Assembly (NCBI RefSeq): GCF_000380165.1
Contig: NZ_KB904664.1
Span: 1-64,000, forward strand
Origin: Wenjunlia vitaminophila DSM 41686
Lineage (GTDB): Bacteria; Actinomycetota; Actinomycetes; Streptomycetales; Streptomycetaceae
Direction of reading: 5' to 3'
DNA length: 64,000 nt
A program made the position numbers and the translations under genes. Shown here piece after piece: positions 18,318-26,898 of this stretch (the stretch's first letter is position 1; every line of letters begins with the position of its first letter). The notes beneath the pieces are model-generated. The model ran no database searches and was not told where the DNA came from. It saw nothing but the letters and a program-made list of their open reading frames with translations.

Positions 18318-19118
18318 TCAACCGGTCCGGGCGGAGCCGGCCGGGGGATCGGGTTCCTCGTGGCGCCGACGTGCGAGGTGGACGGTGATGTCGGCGGCCA
18401 CCTCGATCCTGTCCGGCAGAACCCGCATGATCTGGCGGAGCACCTGCTCTCGCTCCGGGGCCGGCAGGACGAGATAGGCCGAGACGGTGGAGAGATAGCC
18501 AACGTAGTCGCGGGCACTCATCGTCAAGCGTCGTTCGATCACGGACTGTTGAACACCGGTGAACCACTGCGCCCGTTGGAGTTCTGTGCCCGGCCACTGC
18601 ATGGGGTGATCCGGAGACGTCCCGTCCGGGGACGGGATCCCATCGCTTTCCAGGAATGGTGCTCGTGCCGCGCGAACAGCTTCCTCCACGGCTGGGTCAG
18701 CCAGTTGGATCGCCCCTCCACATGAGGCGAACACGCCACCCGGCTCCAGTAGCGCGGCCATCCGTGACCACCGGCCCTCCGGGTTCGTCCAGTGCAGCGC
18801 TGCCGCCGCGAGGACCAGCCCGTACCGCTCGCCCGGCTGCACGTCCTCGAAGGCAGCCCGCACCGTCCTGACGTCCGCCGGCACGTGTTTCCGCAGCTCG
18901 TCAAGCATGGCCCCATCAGGGTCCGTCGCGGTGACCATGACCCCGCGCTGGGCGAACAGGCGGGTTGCTTTGCCTGTCCCAGCGCCGATCTCGAGGACGG
19001 TCCGCAGCGGATGGCCCACATAGGCCCTCACCACGTCGAACAGCTCCACGGGGTACCCCGGCCGGTAGCGTTCGTAGGACTCCGCCACCACTCCGAAGCT
19101 CAGTGCGCGACCAGACAT
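18318..19118 (-). CDS. class I SAM-dependent methyltransferase
   Basis: A 266-residue methyltransferase. Motif I LEIGAGTGKAT binds SAM near residue 43, TATDPDGAMLDEL is motif II, and LVLAAAALHWTNP is the post-motif III segment. The N-terminal SYERYRPGYP is typical of the small-molecule methyltransferase group related to UbiE/Tam. The substrate is unknown. I prefer the second ATG at 19118 (AGGA 9 nt upstream), though ATG 19127 is also in frame. It lies between two small, unrelated genes. Confidence 0.85.
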   Translation of the reverse strand: MSGRALSFGVVAESYERYRPGYPVELFDVVRAYVGHPLRTVLEIGAGTGKATRLFAQRGVMVTATDPDGAMLDELRKHVPADVRTVRAAFEDVQPGERYGLVLAAAALHWTNPEGRWSRMAALLEPGGVFASCGGAIQLADPAVEEAVRAARAPFLESDGIPSPDGTSPDHPMQWPGTELQRAQWFTGVQQSVIERRLTMSARDYVGYLSTVSAYLVLPAPEREQVLRQIMRVLPDRIEVAADITVHLARRRHEEPDPPAGSARTG

Positions 19119-19190
19119 GCCGAGCATCCTGACATGACCTGCGCCATCGGCGCTTGATCTGCTGCACGACCAGGACGCGAACTGATGTCA

Positions 19191-19612
19191 CATGAGGCGC
19201 ACAGATCGGGAAAAGGACGGCCACCGCCGGCAACCCCACCAACCTCTCCTATGACGATCTTGACGTCGGCTTCGGCTCCTCCATCGCCGTCGCCGACGTC
19301 AATGGGGACGGTTACGCGGACATCGGCGTCGGTGTCCCCGGCGAGGACATCGGGTCCTCCGTCAACGGCGGCAGGGTCGTCCTGGTCAAGGGAGAATCGG
19401 TGTCCTGCGACCCCATGCTCGCCGCGTCCTTCCACCAGGGCACCGCGGGCATGCCTGGGAGCGTCGAGTCCGGGGACCAGTTCGGCCTCGCCGTCCACCT
19501 CCTGGACACCAGCGGCGACCGGCTCCACGACCTCGCGGTCACCGCGCCCGGCGAGAACCAGGAGGACGGCGCGGTAGGGGAGCTGCCGGACACAGCCTCC
19601 GAGCGGGTGGAG
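19191..19612 (+). pseudogene. FG-GAP repeat fragment
   Basis: An open frame without a start codon encodes two FG-GAP-like repeats: FGSSIAVADVNGDGYADIGV with GVPGEDIGSSVNGG, then SGDQFGLAVHLLDTSGDRLH with DLAVTAPGENQEDG. It opens just after an in-frame TGA near 19188. The downstream end runs into the IMPase gene coming from the other strand. It resembles the C-terminal half of the protein at 16300-17526 and is probably a detached piece of a second copy of that gene family. Confidence 0.7.
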
Positions 19613-20410
19613 TCAGGATGGGTTGCCACCGCCCGCCCGGTGGTCGGAGAGGACCGCGAGGACGGCCGGGTGCAGTGCGGGTGCGGCAGCGACGAAGCTG
19701 GACGAGGACGCGGTCCACGGGTCCCCGTCCGCGTTGGTGACGAGCGCTCCTCCTTCCCGGGCGATCAGTGAGCCCGGCAGGAGGTTGTTGGCGTCATGGC
19801 CGTACTCCCAGAAGACATCCACGTGCCCGGAACCCACCTGAGCGACCTGGAGGGCTGTCGGGCCAAGGTTGCGGACGGCCAGCGTGTGGCGCAGCATCGC
19901 GGTGAGCGATGTACCCGCCCGTTCCGGTTCCAGGTTGAACGGCGGCTGACTCGTGCAGGCCAGTGCCGCGGGGAGTTCCTTCGCGGACGTCGTGATCCGG
20001 CGCCCGTTGAGGAAGGCCCCGTGGCCTTTCACCGCGGTGTAGAGCATGTCGAGCCGGGGCGCCCACAGCACCGCGAGCACGGGCGCACCGTCGGCAACCA
20101 GGGTGATCGTGACGCCCCAGTGGGGCAGGTGCCGCAGGTACTGGACCGCGCCGTCCACCGCGTCACACACCCAGACCTCGCCGCGTTCCGGGACCGTCGT
20201 GCCGATCTCGTCCTCGCTCCACGCGGCCTGCGGTCGCACCGCGGCGAGACGCTGGCGCAGCAGTGCACCGGCGGGCTCGTCGACCGTGGCGAACGTTCGC
20301 ATGACCGACGCCATGTCGCCGCCCGTCCCGGCGGGGCGGTGCTCCTGTACGTAGTCGCCGACCTCGCGCGCGATCCGGACGACCTGCGGCAGCAGGTGCT
20401 GATGGCTCAT
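19613..20410 (-). CDS. inositol monophosphatase family protein
   Basis: A 265-residue Mg-dependent phosphatase of the IMPase/FIG superfamily. Metal ligands are seen as SEDEIG (Glu67/Glu69 region) and VCDAVDGAVQY (Asp83, Asp86), the counterpart of the usual DPIDGT. The third metal site is near GHDANNLLPGSLIAREGG. The variant DAVDGAVQ suggests a substrate other than simple inositol phosphate. Start at ATG 20410 with GGGGAG 8 nt upstream. It is divergent from an Lrp-type regulator 87 bp away that probably controls it. Confidence 0.88.
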   Translation of the reverse strand: MSHQHLLPQVVRIAREVGDYVQEHRPAGTGGDMASVMRTFATVDEPAGALLRQRLAAVRPQAAWSEDEIGTTVPERGEVWVCDAVDGAVQYLRHLPHWGVTITLVADGAPVLAVLWAPRLDMLYTAVKGHGAFLNGRRITTSAKELPAALACTSQPPFNLEPERAGTSLTAMLRHTLAVRNLGPTALQVAQVGSGHVDVFWEYGHDANNLLPGSLIAREGGALVTNADGDPWTASSSSFVAAAPALHPAVLAVLSDHRAGGGNPS

Positions 20411-20497
20411 GGTTGTTTCTCCCCTCGGTGGAGCATTTCGCCTCAGGGGTAGCATTCGGGAGGGGTTGGAGGCCCTGGAGGGCGGCGAGGGTGACGG

Positions 20498-21472
20498 ATG
20501 CAGGACTCGGGCAGCGCGCACACGGCGGATTCGGTCGTCTCCCTTGATGGTCTGGATCGGCGCATCGTGGGGGCCCTCCAAGTCGACGGGCGGGCGGAGA
20601 CCTCCCGGATCGCGACCGTCCTGGGCGTTTCCGCCCGCACGGTTGCCCGCCGCCTCACACGCATGCGCGACGCGCGTGTCCTCACGGTCGTCCGCACCGT
20701 GGTGGCGGAGCAGAGTGTCGGCGCAACACTGCTGCGTGTACGGGTCCTGCGCGGCAGACTCCGAGCCATTGCTGACTCGTTCGCCAGGCGCCCGGACGTG
20801 GGATCCGTCGACATCGTGGTGGGCGGTGAGGAGATCGACGTCCTCGTCACCGCGGGCCCCGCCGACCGCGACCGGCTGCTCTTCCACCAGCTTCCGGCCA
20901 CGGGCGCCATCACCTCGACCACCGCGCACAGCGTCCTGCACACCTTCGCCGACGCGGCCGACTGGCGGACCGACGCGCTCACGCCAGGCGAGGCCGCCGC
21001 TCTGGCTCCGCGCTCGCAGAACACGACAGCGCACACGCCCGACCGCCTGGACCTTCGGCTGCTCGACCTGCTCGCCGAGGACGCCCGTCTCCCCCACACC
21101 GCCCTGGCCCAACGCACGGGCGCTTCCGAGAGCACCGTCCGACGGCGCCTGCGTCACCTGTCGGAGGGCGGGATGCTGCGCACACACGTCACCATCAACC
21201 CGCGCCTGCTCGGACTGGCCATCGACGCCAACCTGTGGCTCGAGGTCCCGCCGGCCCACCTCCACGGGGCTGGTCAGGCGCTCGCCGCTCATCCGTACAC
21301 GCACGCCGTCGCGGCCACCACCGGCCCGGCCAACCTGGTGGCGGCGCTCTACTGTCCCGACCTGCAAGCGCTCTACGACTTCACCGCCAACGTCCTCGGG
21401 CCGCTGGGCATCGCGCGTGCCGAGACCAACGTCATCGCCGAAACGGTGAAGCGGGTGGGGGCCCGTCAGTGA
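20498..21472 (+). CDS. Lrp/AsnC family transcriptional regulator (double module)
   Basis: A 324-residue regulator with two Lrp/AsnC units in tandem. The first helix-turn-helix is near residues 18-60 (LDRRIVGALQVDGRAETSRI) and the second near 183-230 (LDLRLLDLLAEDARLPHTAL, then TGASESTVRRRLRHL). Each is followed by a RAM-like ligand-binding domain. Duplicated Lrp proteins of this length are common in actinomycetes. It is divergent from the IMPase gene, which is the likely target. Confidence 0.88.
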   Translation: MQDSGSAHTADSVVSLDGLDRRIVGALQVDGRAETSRIATVLGVSARTVARRLTRMRDARVLTVVRTVVAEQSVGATLLRVRVLRGRLRAIADSFARRPDVGSVDIVVGGEEIDVLVTAGPADRDRLLFHQLPATGAITSTTAHSVLHTFADAADWRTDALTPGEAAALAPRSQNTTAHTPDRLDLRLLDLLAEDARLPHTALAQRTGASESTVRRRLRHLSEGGMLRTHVTINPRLLGLAIDANLWLEVPPAHLHGAGQALAAHPYTHAVAATTGPANLVAALYCPDLQALYDFTANVLGPLGIARAETNVIAETVKRVGARQ

Positions 21473-21695
21473 TCTCGGGAACTGCTCGTGAGTGGTCGGT
21501 GGGTGCGAGCGGTGACCACCAGACGTCGGCCTCACGACCCGGGGGACGAACGGTTCCGGCAACGCCGTCCACGGACTACCCAGGGCCCTGACGTCATGTC
21601 GCAGGGCGCGGCGGCGTGCGGTGTGCCGGCCCCCGGGGCGAGTCCGGTGACGGTTGGTCGCCGGTGAGGGGATTGGTGTGGCGTCGGCGGGTTGC

Positions 21696-22532
21696 TCAGG
21701 TGAGGGCGAGGAGGCTGACGGCGACGGCGGCGGCGCCGAGGCCGACGAGCTGGCCGCGGTGGATGCGTTCGGCGAGCACGCAGCGGGCGAGCAGCACCGT
21801 GCCGGCCGGGTAGAGAGCGGTGATCACGGCGACGACGGCGAGGTCCCCGTTGCGGGCGGCGAGCAGGAAGAGCAGGTTCGCCACGGAGTCCAGCACGCCC
21901 GCGGCGGCCGACATCGCGTGGGCGGGCCGCTCGGGGCCGAGCCTGCTGTGCAGCAACCCGGCCGCGGTCAGGGTGACGGCCGAGGAGACCGCCCGGCCGA
22001 CGATGAGCGGGGCCACCCCGCTGTCGGTGGGCGCCTGGTGCAGGAAGACCAACTGTAGGGCGATGGCGGCGCCCGCGCCGAAGGCCAGCAGCAGCGCGGA
22101 ACGTGAGGGGCGCGCCGCCCCGGCGCCGTGTCCGGCGCTGACCAGGACCACCGCCACCAGCGCGAGGGGCAGGCCCACCAGTCCGGTGACGGCCAGGTGC
22201 TCGCCCTGCAACAGGCCCACGCCGACGGGCAGGGCTGCGGACACCAGGGCGGTCACGGGCGACAGCACGTTCATCGGGCCGATCGCCAGGGTGCGGTAGA
22301 GCAGGGCGAACGCGGCAGCCGAGGCGATGCCCGACGCCGCGCCCCAGCCGAGGGCTCCGGTGCTGAACGAGGCGCCGAGCACCGGCCAGAGCAGCAGCTC
22401 GACCGCGAGGCTGGCCGGGGCGGCGACCATCACGGTGCGCAGCACATGGGCCTTGCGGGCGCCGAGCCCGCCGAGGAAGTCCGCGCACCCGTAGACGAGC
22501 GAGCTGCCCAGTGCCAGCAGCAAAGCGATCAC
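21696..22532 (-). CDS. EamA/DMT family transporter
   Basis: A 278-residue membrane protein with about ten predicted helices in two EamA halves. It begins MIALLLALGSSLVYGCADFL and ends with the helix pair LVGLGAAAVAVSLLALT. The family exports amino acids, nucleosides or other metabolites by exchange or proton drive. The substrate is unknown. It is divergent from an XRE-cupin regulator with a repeated operator between them. Confidence 0.88.
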   Translation of the reverse strand: MIALLLALGSSLVYGCADFLGGLGARKAHVLRTVMVAAPASLAVELLLWPVLGASFSTGALGWGAASGIASAAAFALLYRTLAIGPMNVLSPVTALVSAALPVGVGLLQGEHLAVTGLVGLPLALVAVVLVSAGHGAGAARPSRSALLLAFGAGAAIALQLVFLHQAPTDSGVAPLIVGRAVSSAVTLTAAGLLHSRLGPERPAHAMSAAAGVLDSVANLLFLLAARNGDLAVVAVITALYPAGTVLLARCVLAERIHRGQLVGLGAAAVAVSLLALT

Positions 22533-22557
22533 AGCGCGTCCCTTACCATTCCAGCAG

Positions 22558-22606
22558 AACGACCAGATGGTACGACGTAACGACCGCGCAGGTCAACCAA
22601 ACGACC
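22558..22606. promoter_or_regulatory. three AACGACC repeats at 21-bp spacing between the EamA and XRE genes
   Basis: AACGACC occurs at 22558-22564, 22579-22585 and 22600-22606, exactly two helical turns apart. The outer copies extend to AACGACCAGATGGT and AACGACCGCATGGT, each holding ACC-N4-GGT. A regulator would sit on one face of the DNA. The XRE-cupin protein encoded next door is the likely binder. Confidence 0.65.
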
Positions 22607-22648
22607 GCATGGTTCATTGAAGTGGCCCGGTAGTGAGGACGTGATCAG

Positions 22649-23233
22649 GTGGCAGAAACAGCCGCAGCCCTACGGACGGTCGCGCACAACGTTCGGGCGG
22701 CCCGCATCCGCGCGGGTCTGTCCCTGGACGAGCTCAGCCGGCGCGCCCAGGTCAGCAAGGGCGCCCTGGTGGGGCTGGAGAAGGCCCAGGGGAACCCCAA
22801 CCTGGCCACCCTGGTCCGGCTGGCCGACGCCCTGGGCGTCTCGGTGTCCGCACTGATGCAGGGGCCACCCGAAGGGCGGGTCCGCATCGTGGCCGCCGAC
22901 GCCGTGGCACCGCTGTGGACGGGGGAACGGGGCAGCGAGGCCCGGCTCATGCTGACGACCTCGGGGCCAGCCCCCGTCGAGGTGTGGCGCTGGTGCCTGG
23001 AACCGGACGAGGAGTACCCCAGCCACCCCCACCAGGCCGGGGTCGTGGAGACCGTCAGCGTCACCGCCGGCCGCATGGCCCTGGTCGTCGACGGCACGGA
23101 GCACACCGTCGAGGCCGGACAGACCGCCACCTTCGACGGCGACACCTCACACACCTACCGCGGCTCGGGAACCGGACCCTGCCACCTGATCATGACGGTC
23201 CACCTGCCGCCCGGACCCGCTTCCACCACCTGA
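22649..23233 (+). CDS. XRE-family regulator with cupin sensor domain
   Basis: A 194-residue regulator. The N-terminal helix-turn-helix (residues 10-65) reads NVRAARIRAGLSLDELSRRA, then VSKGALVGLEKAQGNPNLAT. The C-terminus is a cupin with the metal-site pattern HPHQAGVVETV and GDTSHTYRG. The class includes PuuR/SutR-like regulators that sense polyamines, amino acids or sulfur compounds. It is divergent from the EamA transporter and flanked by a three-repeat operator, so it likely controls export of its ligand. Confidence 0.9.
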   Translation: MAETAAALRTVAHNVRAARIRAGLSLDELSRRAQVSKGALVGLEKAQGNPNLATLVRLADALGVSVSALMQGPPEGRVRIVAADAVAPLWTGERGSEARLMLTTSGPAPVEVWRWCLEPDEEYPSHPHQAGVVETVSVTAGRMALVVDGTEHTVEAGQTATFDGDTSHTYRGSGTGPCHLIMTVHLPPGPASTT

Positions 23234-23353
23234 TCCCCACACACGTGAGGGGGGCCGTGCGTCCCCACGGCCGGTCCGGCCCCGGGTGTGCCGCGCCCGT
23301 GCCGGAACGCCCCCGGCCCTCGGTGCCGACATCGCCGGTCCGCTCGTGGGCGC

Positions 23354-23399
23354 TACTCCCCCGGGAGTACTGCCCCGCCAGGGACACCCCTGGCAGTAC
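23354..23399. promoter_or_regulatory. overlapping inverted repeats upstream of the MMPL gene
   Basis: TACTCCC at 23354-23360 mirrors GGGAGTA at 23363-23369. GTACTGCC at 23367-23374 mirrors GGCAGTAC at 23392-23399, with CCAGGG/CCCTGG nested inside. The sites lie 90-135 bp before the MMPL start. They look like an operator for a regulator encoded elsewhere, or an mRNA leader hairpin. Confidence 0.55.
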
Positions 23400-23488
23400 G
23401 GGCCACTTCGGTCGTCGGAGCGACGAGTCCGACCTCCTGGTACCGGAAGGCTGGTCATGACCCGGAATCCGAGGGAGAGGGGTGGCCC

Positions 23489-25594
23489 ATGCGGGCCGAA
23501 CAGGGGAAGCGGGCGGCACACCGGGGGCGGTTCGTGCCCTGGGTCCTGCTTGCGGTGTGGCTGGTGGTGCTGGTGCTCGCCTCGCCGCTGGCCGGGAAGC
23601 TCGCTGACGTACAGCAGAACCGGGCCGTCGACTATCTGCCGGCGAGCGCCGACTCCACGCAGGTCGCGAAGATCCAGGACAGGCTGCCAGGCGGCGAGTC
23701 CACGGATCTGGTCGTGGTGTACCACCGCGACGGCGGGCTGACGGACGGCGACCGACGCACCGCCGCCGGGCAGATCGACGAGATCGCCGCCGCGCACGAG
23801 CTCACCGCGCGCCCGCGGGCCATCCCCTCCCGGGACGGCGCCACGCTGATGTACCCCGTGTCCACCACCGCGCCCGGTCAGGACACCGAGGCCAGGAACG
23901 CCCTGGTCGACGACGTCCGCGAGACCGTCCAGGGCACGGACGGGATGACGGCCGAGGTGGGCGGGCCCGGTGGACTGCAGGCCGATTCGAGCGAGGTCTT
24001 CAAGTCGCTGGACGGCCCGCTGCTCTACACCACCGTGGCGGTGGTCGCCGTCCTGCTCATCCTCATCTACCGCAGCCCCCTGCTCTGGCTCGTGCCCCTG
24101 CTCACCGCCGGCGCCGCCAACTTCATCGCGATGGCAGCGGCCTACGGCCTGCACGAGTGGTTCGGCACCACCATCACCGGTGCGAACAACGGCGTGATGA
24201 CCATCCTGGTCTTCGGTGCGGGGACCGACTACGCACTGCTGCTGGTCTCCCGATACCGCGAGGAACTCCGCCGTGTCGAGCGGCCCCACGACGCCATGCG
24301 CGCCGCTCTGCGCGGCTGCGGCCCCGCGATCCTGGCCTCGTCCGGCACCGTCGCCGCCGGCCTGCTCTGTCTGCTGGCAGCCGACCTGAACAGCAGCCGC
24401 GGCATGGGCCCGCTGGGCACCGTCGGTGTGCTCAGCGCGCTGCTGGCCATGATGACCCTGCTGCCCGCACTGCTGGTCCTCCTGGGCCGCCGGGCGTTCT
24501 GGCCGCTGGTCCCGGCCTTCGGCAGCGAACCGAAACAGCGGCGGTCGATGTTCTCGGCCATGGCCGGCTCGGCCGGCCGCCGGCCGGTCACCACGCTGGT
24601 CGCCGGCGCGGTGGTGCTCGGCGCTGTGGCTCTGGGCGCCCTCAACCTGCAGGGCAGCCTGAAGAACGAGAACTCCTTCACCAACACCCCGGAGTCGATC
24701 GCCGCGACGCAGACCCTGGCCGCCGCCTACCCCGAGCGCAGCAGCCAGCCCATCGAGGTGATCGTGCCGGCCGGCAGGGCCGACCAGGCCCTGGAAGAGA
24801 TCAACGACACGGACGGCGTGGCCAGTGCCGAAACCCGCCGCACCGGCGCGGGCTGGGCCGAGATCGCGGTGATCGCCACCGCCCCGCCCGAGTCCCCCGG
24901 CGAGACCGCCACGATCCACGCCCTGCGTTCAGGGACGGTGACGGAACTCGGCGGTTACGTGGGCGGACCCAGCGCACAACTGATCGATCTCAAGGACACC
25001 AACGCCAGCGACCGCAACGTCATCGTGCCGCTCGTCCTGGGCTCCGTCCTGCTCATCCTGATCGTCCTGCTGCGCAGCCTCGTCGCCCCGCTGCTCCTGG
25101 TGGGCGCCGTGGTCGCCGTGTGGGGCGCGTCGCTCGGCATCGGCGGGCTGGTCTTCGAGCCGGTCCTCGGCTTCCAGGGCAACGACCCGGCGCTGCCGTT
25201 GCTGTCCTTCGTCTTCCTGGTGGCGCTCGGCGTCGACTACAGCATCTTCCTGATGCACCGGATGCGTGAGGAGTCGCTGTCCGGCCTGGCGCCCGAGGCG
25301 GCAGCCCTCAAGGCGCTGCGCACCACCGGTGGCGTCATCGCCTCGGCCGGGCTGGTGCTGGCGGCGACCTTCTCGGTGCTGACCAACATGCCGCTGGTGT
25401 CGCTGGTGGAGCTCGGCTTCGTCATCGCGGTGGGCGTGCTGCTTGACACCTTCCTCGTGCGGACCTACCTGGTCACCTCGGCCAGCGTGGCGCTGGGGCG
25501 GAGGATGTGGTGGCCGGGGGCGCTCTCCAAGGAGCCGCCTGCGCAGGAGACCCAGCCGGTGCCTCCGGTACAGGAGCCCGCGGCGCTGCGCTGA
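23489..25594 (+). CDS. MMPL family RND transporter
   Basis: A 701-residue inner-membrane transporter in two RND halves, about 12 helices, with a large extracytoplasmic loop after helix 1 and another after helix 7. The paired Asp-Tyr proton-relay motifs are present in both halves: GAGTDYALLLVSRYREE and ALGVDYSIFLMHRMREE. Proteins of this group move lipids, siderophores or drugs outward. I chose ATG 23489, after the purine-rich GAGGGAGAGGGG. The cargo is not readable. A two-component system follows. Confidence 0.92.
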   Translation: MRAEQGKRAAHRGRFVPWVLLAVWLVVLVLASPLAGKLADVQQNRAVDYLPASADSTQVAKIQDRLPGGESTDLVVVYHRDGGLTDGDRRTAAGQIDEIAAAHELTARPRAIPSRDGATLMYPVSTTAPGQDTEARNALVDDVRETVQGTDGMTAEVGGPGGLQADSSEVFKSLDGPLLYTTVAVVAVLLILIYRSPLLWLVPLLTAGAANFIAMAAAYGLHEWFGTTITGANNGVMTILVFGAGTDYALLLVSRYREELRRVERPHDAMRAALRGCGPAILASSGTVAAGLLCLLAADLNSSRGMGPLGTVGVLSALLAMMTLLPALLVLLGRRAFWPLVPAFGSEPKQRRSMFSAMAGSAGRRPVTTLVAGAVVLGAVALGALNLQGSLKNENSFTNTPESIAATQTLAAAYPERSSQPIEVIVPAGRADQALEEINDTDGVASAETRRTGAGWAEIAVIATAPPESPGETATIHALRSGTVTELGGYVGGPSAQLIDLKDTNASDRNVIVPLVLGSVLLILIVLLRSLVAPLLLVGAVVAVWGASLGIGGLVFEPVLGFQGNDPALPLLSFVFLVALGVDYSIFLMHRMREESLSGLAPEAAALKALRTTGGVIASAGLVLAATFSVLTNMPLVSLVELGFVIAVGVLLDTFLVRTYLVTSASVALGRRMWWPGALSKEPPAQETQPVPPVQEPAALR

Positions 25595-25607
25595 CCGCAC
25601 CAGCGGG

Positions 25608-25647
25608 GGCTGCCGGCCCCGGGGAGGACTCCCAGGGGCCGGCAGCC
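25608..25647 (+). terminator. hairpin between the MMPL and histidine kinase genes
   Basis: GGCTGCCGGCCCC at 25608-25620 is perfectly complementary to GGGGCCGGCAGCC at 25635-25647. It begins 14 bp after the MMPL stop and ends 24 bp before the kinase start, so it probably terminates or attenuates between the two genes. Confidence 0.75.
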
Positions 25648-25671
25648 GCCACGATCAGGGAGGATGGGGCC

Positions 25672-26898
25672 GTGTTGACTGTCACAGTGCGCCGGGCGCG
25701 GCGCCGGTTCAAGCAGCCCTCGCGGCAGGACTGGCTGACCACCGCCGTCATCGGCGCGCTGACCGTGCCGATGGCCTTCGTCGCCCGGGACGACGGGAAG
25801 GTGACCGACACCCTGGGCTGGGTGCTGCTGGCGGCGATGGTGCTGCTCACGGCCTGGCGTCGGCTGTATCCGCTGGGCGCGCTCCTGGCGCTGGCGCCCA
25901 TCCAGGGCCTGTACCACTTTCTGGACAACGCCCCCACGGCGCCGGTGGTGGCCTCCGTGGTCATCCTCTACTCGCTGGCGGTGGCCGGCCCGCGCCGCCG
26001 CACGTTCGTCGTCGTCCCGGCTCTGCTGGTGCTCACGCTGACGATGATGATGAACGTGAACGTGCACCAGGGGCTGGAGCTGGTCCGCACCTCCGGCTGG
26101 ATCCTGGCGTGCACCCTGCTCGGCGAGGCGGTGCGGGTGCACCGCAACTACGTGGGCGCCATCGTGGAGCGGGCGGAGCGTGCCGAGCGGACGCGCGAGG
26201 AGACGGCCGCCCGCCGGGTCGCCGAGGAACGTCTGCGCATCGCCCGTGATCTGCACGACCTCCTCGCCCACAGCATCACCCTCATCGGCATACAGACCTC
26301 TGTGGCCGCGCACGTGCTCAACGCCGACCCGGCACGGCTCGACCGCGACACCCTGGCCCAGGCGCTGGACGGCATCGCCGACACCTGCCGGGAGGCCCGG
26401 GGGGAGCTGAAGCGGACGCTGGAGGTGCTCCGGGCCGAGGAGGACAGCGGGCCGCCGCCGGGCCTCGGCGGGCTGGCCGACCTCGTCAGGGCGGCGGAGT
26501 CGGCGGGGGCCACTGCGTCCCTGGTCGTCGCGGCGGACGGGGAAGTGCCCCCGGCGGTCGGCGCGGCGGCGTACCGCATCGTGCAGCAGGGGCTGACCAA
26601 CGCGGTGCAGCACGCCGGGCCGGCGGTGGGCGTCCAGGTCTCCGTCCGCCTGGACGAGGCGTCCTCGGCGCTGCTGGTGGACGTCGTCGACGAGGGCTCG
26701 CCCGCGGGGGACACGGCCACGGACCGGCCGCCCGGTTTCGGCCTCGTCGGCATGCGGGAACGGGCCCGGAGCGTCGGCGGCACGGTGGTGGCCGGCCCGA
26801 GGGCCGACGGCCCGGGCTTCGCGGTCCGCGCCGTGCTGCCCTGCACAGGGGCCGCGGAACCAGCCGGACTCGACATGGGAGAGCTAGCGCATGACTGA
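25672..26898 (+). CDS. sensor histidine kinase (NarL-type, HisKA_3)
   Basis: A 408-residue sensor kinase. Four to five membrane helices fill residues 1-155 with very short loops, so it senses in or at the membrane. The dimerisation box RIARDLHDLLAHSITLIG carries the phosphorylated His. The ATPase end has QQGLTNAVQHAG (N box) and GFGLVGMRERARSVGG (G box). The GTG start at 25672 has GGGAGGA upstream. It overlaps the response regulator by 8 bp, so translation is coupled. Confidence 0.92.
   Translation: MLTVTVRRARRRFKQPSRQDWLTTAVIGALTVPMAFVARDDGKVTDTLGWVLLAAMVLLTAWRRLYPLGALLALAPIQGLYHFLDNAPTAPVVASVVILYSLAVAGPRRRTFVVVPALLVLTLTMMMNVNVHQGLELVRTSGWILACTLLGEAVRVHRNYVGAIVERAERAERTREETAARRVAEERLRIARDLHDLLAHSITLIGIQTSVAAHVLNADPARLDRDTLAQALDGIADTCREARGELKRTLEVLRAEEDSGPPPGLGGLADLVRAAESAGATASLVVAADGEVPPAVGAAAYRIVQQGLTNAVQHAGPAVGVQVSVRLDEASSALLVDVVDEGSPAGDTATDRPPGFGLVGMRERARSVGGTVVAGPRADGPGFAVRAVLPCTGAAEPAGLDMGELAHD

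Noticed and set aside
19613-21562. 649-codon minus-strand frame extending the IMPase upstream
   Set aside because: The IMPase family start and ribosome site are at 20410; the rest is antisense to the Lrp regulator.
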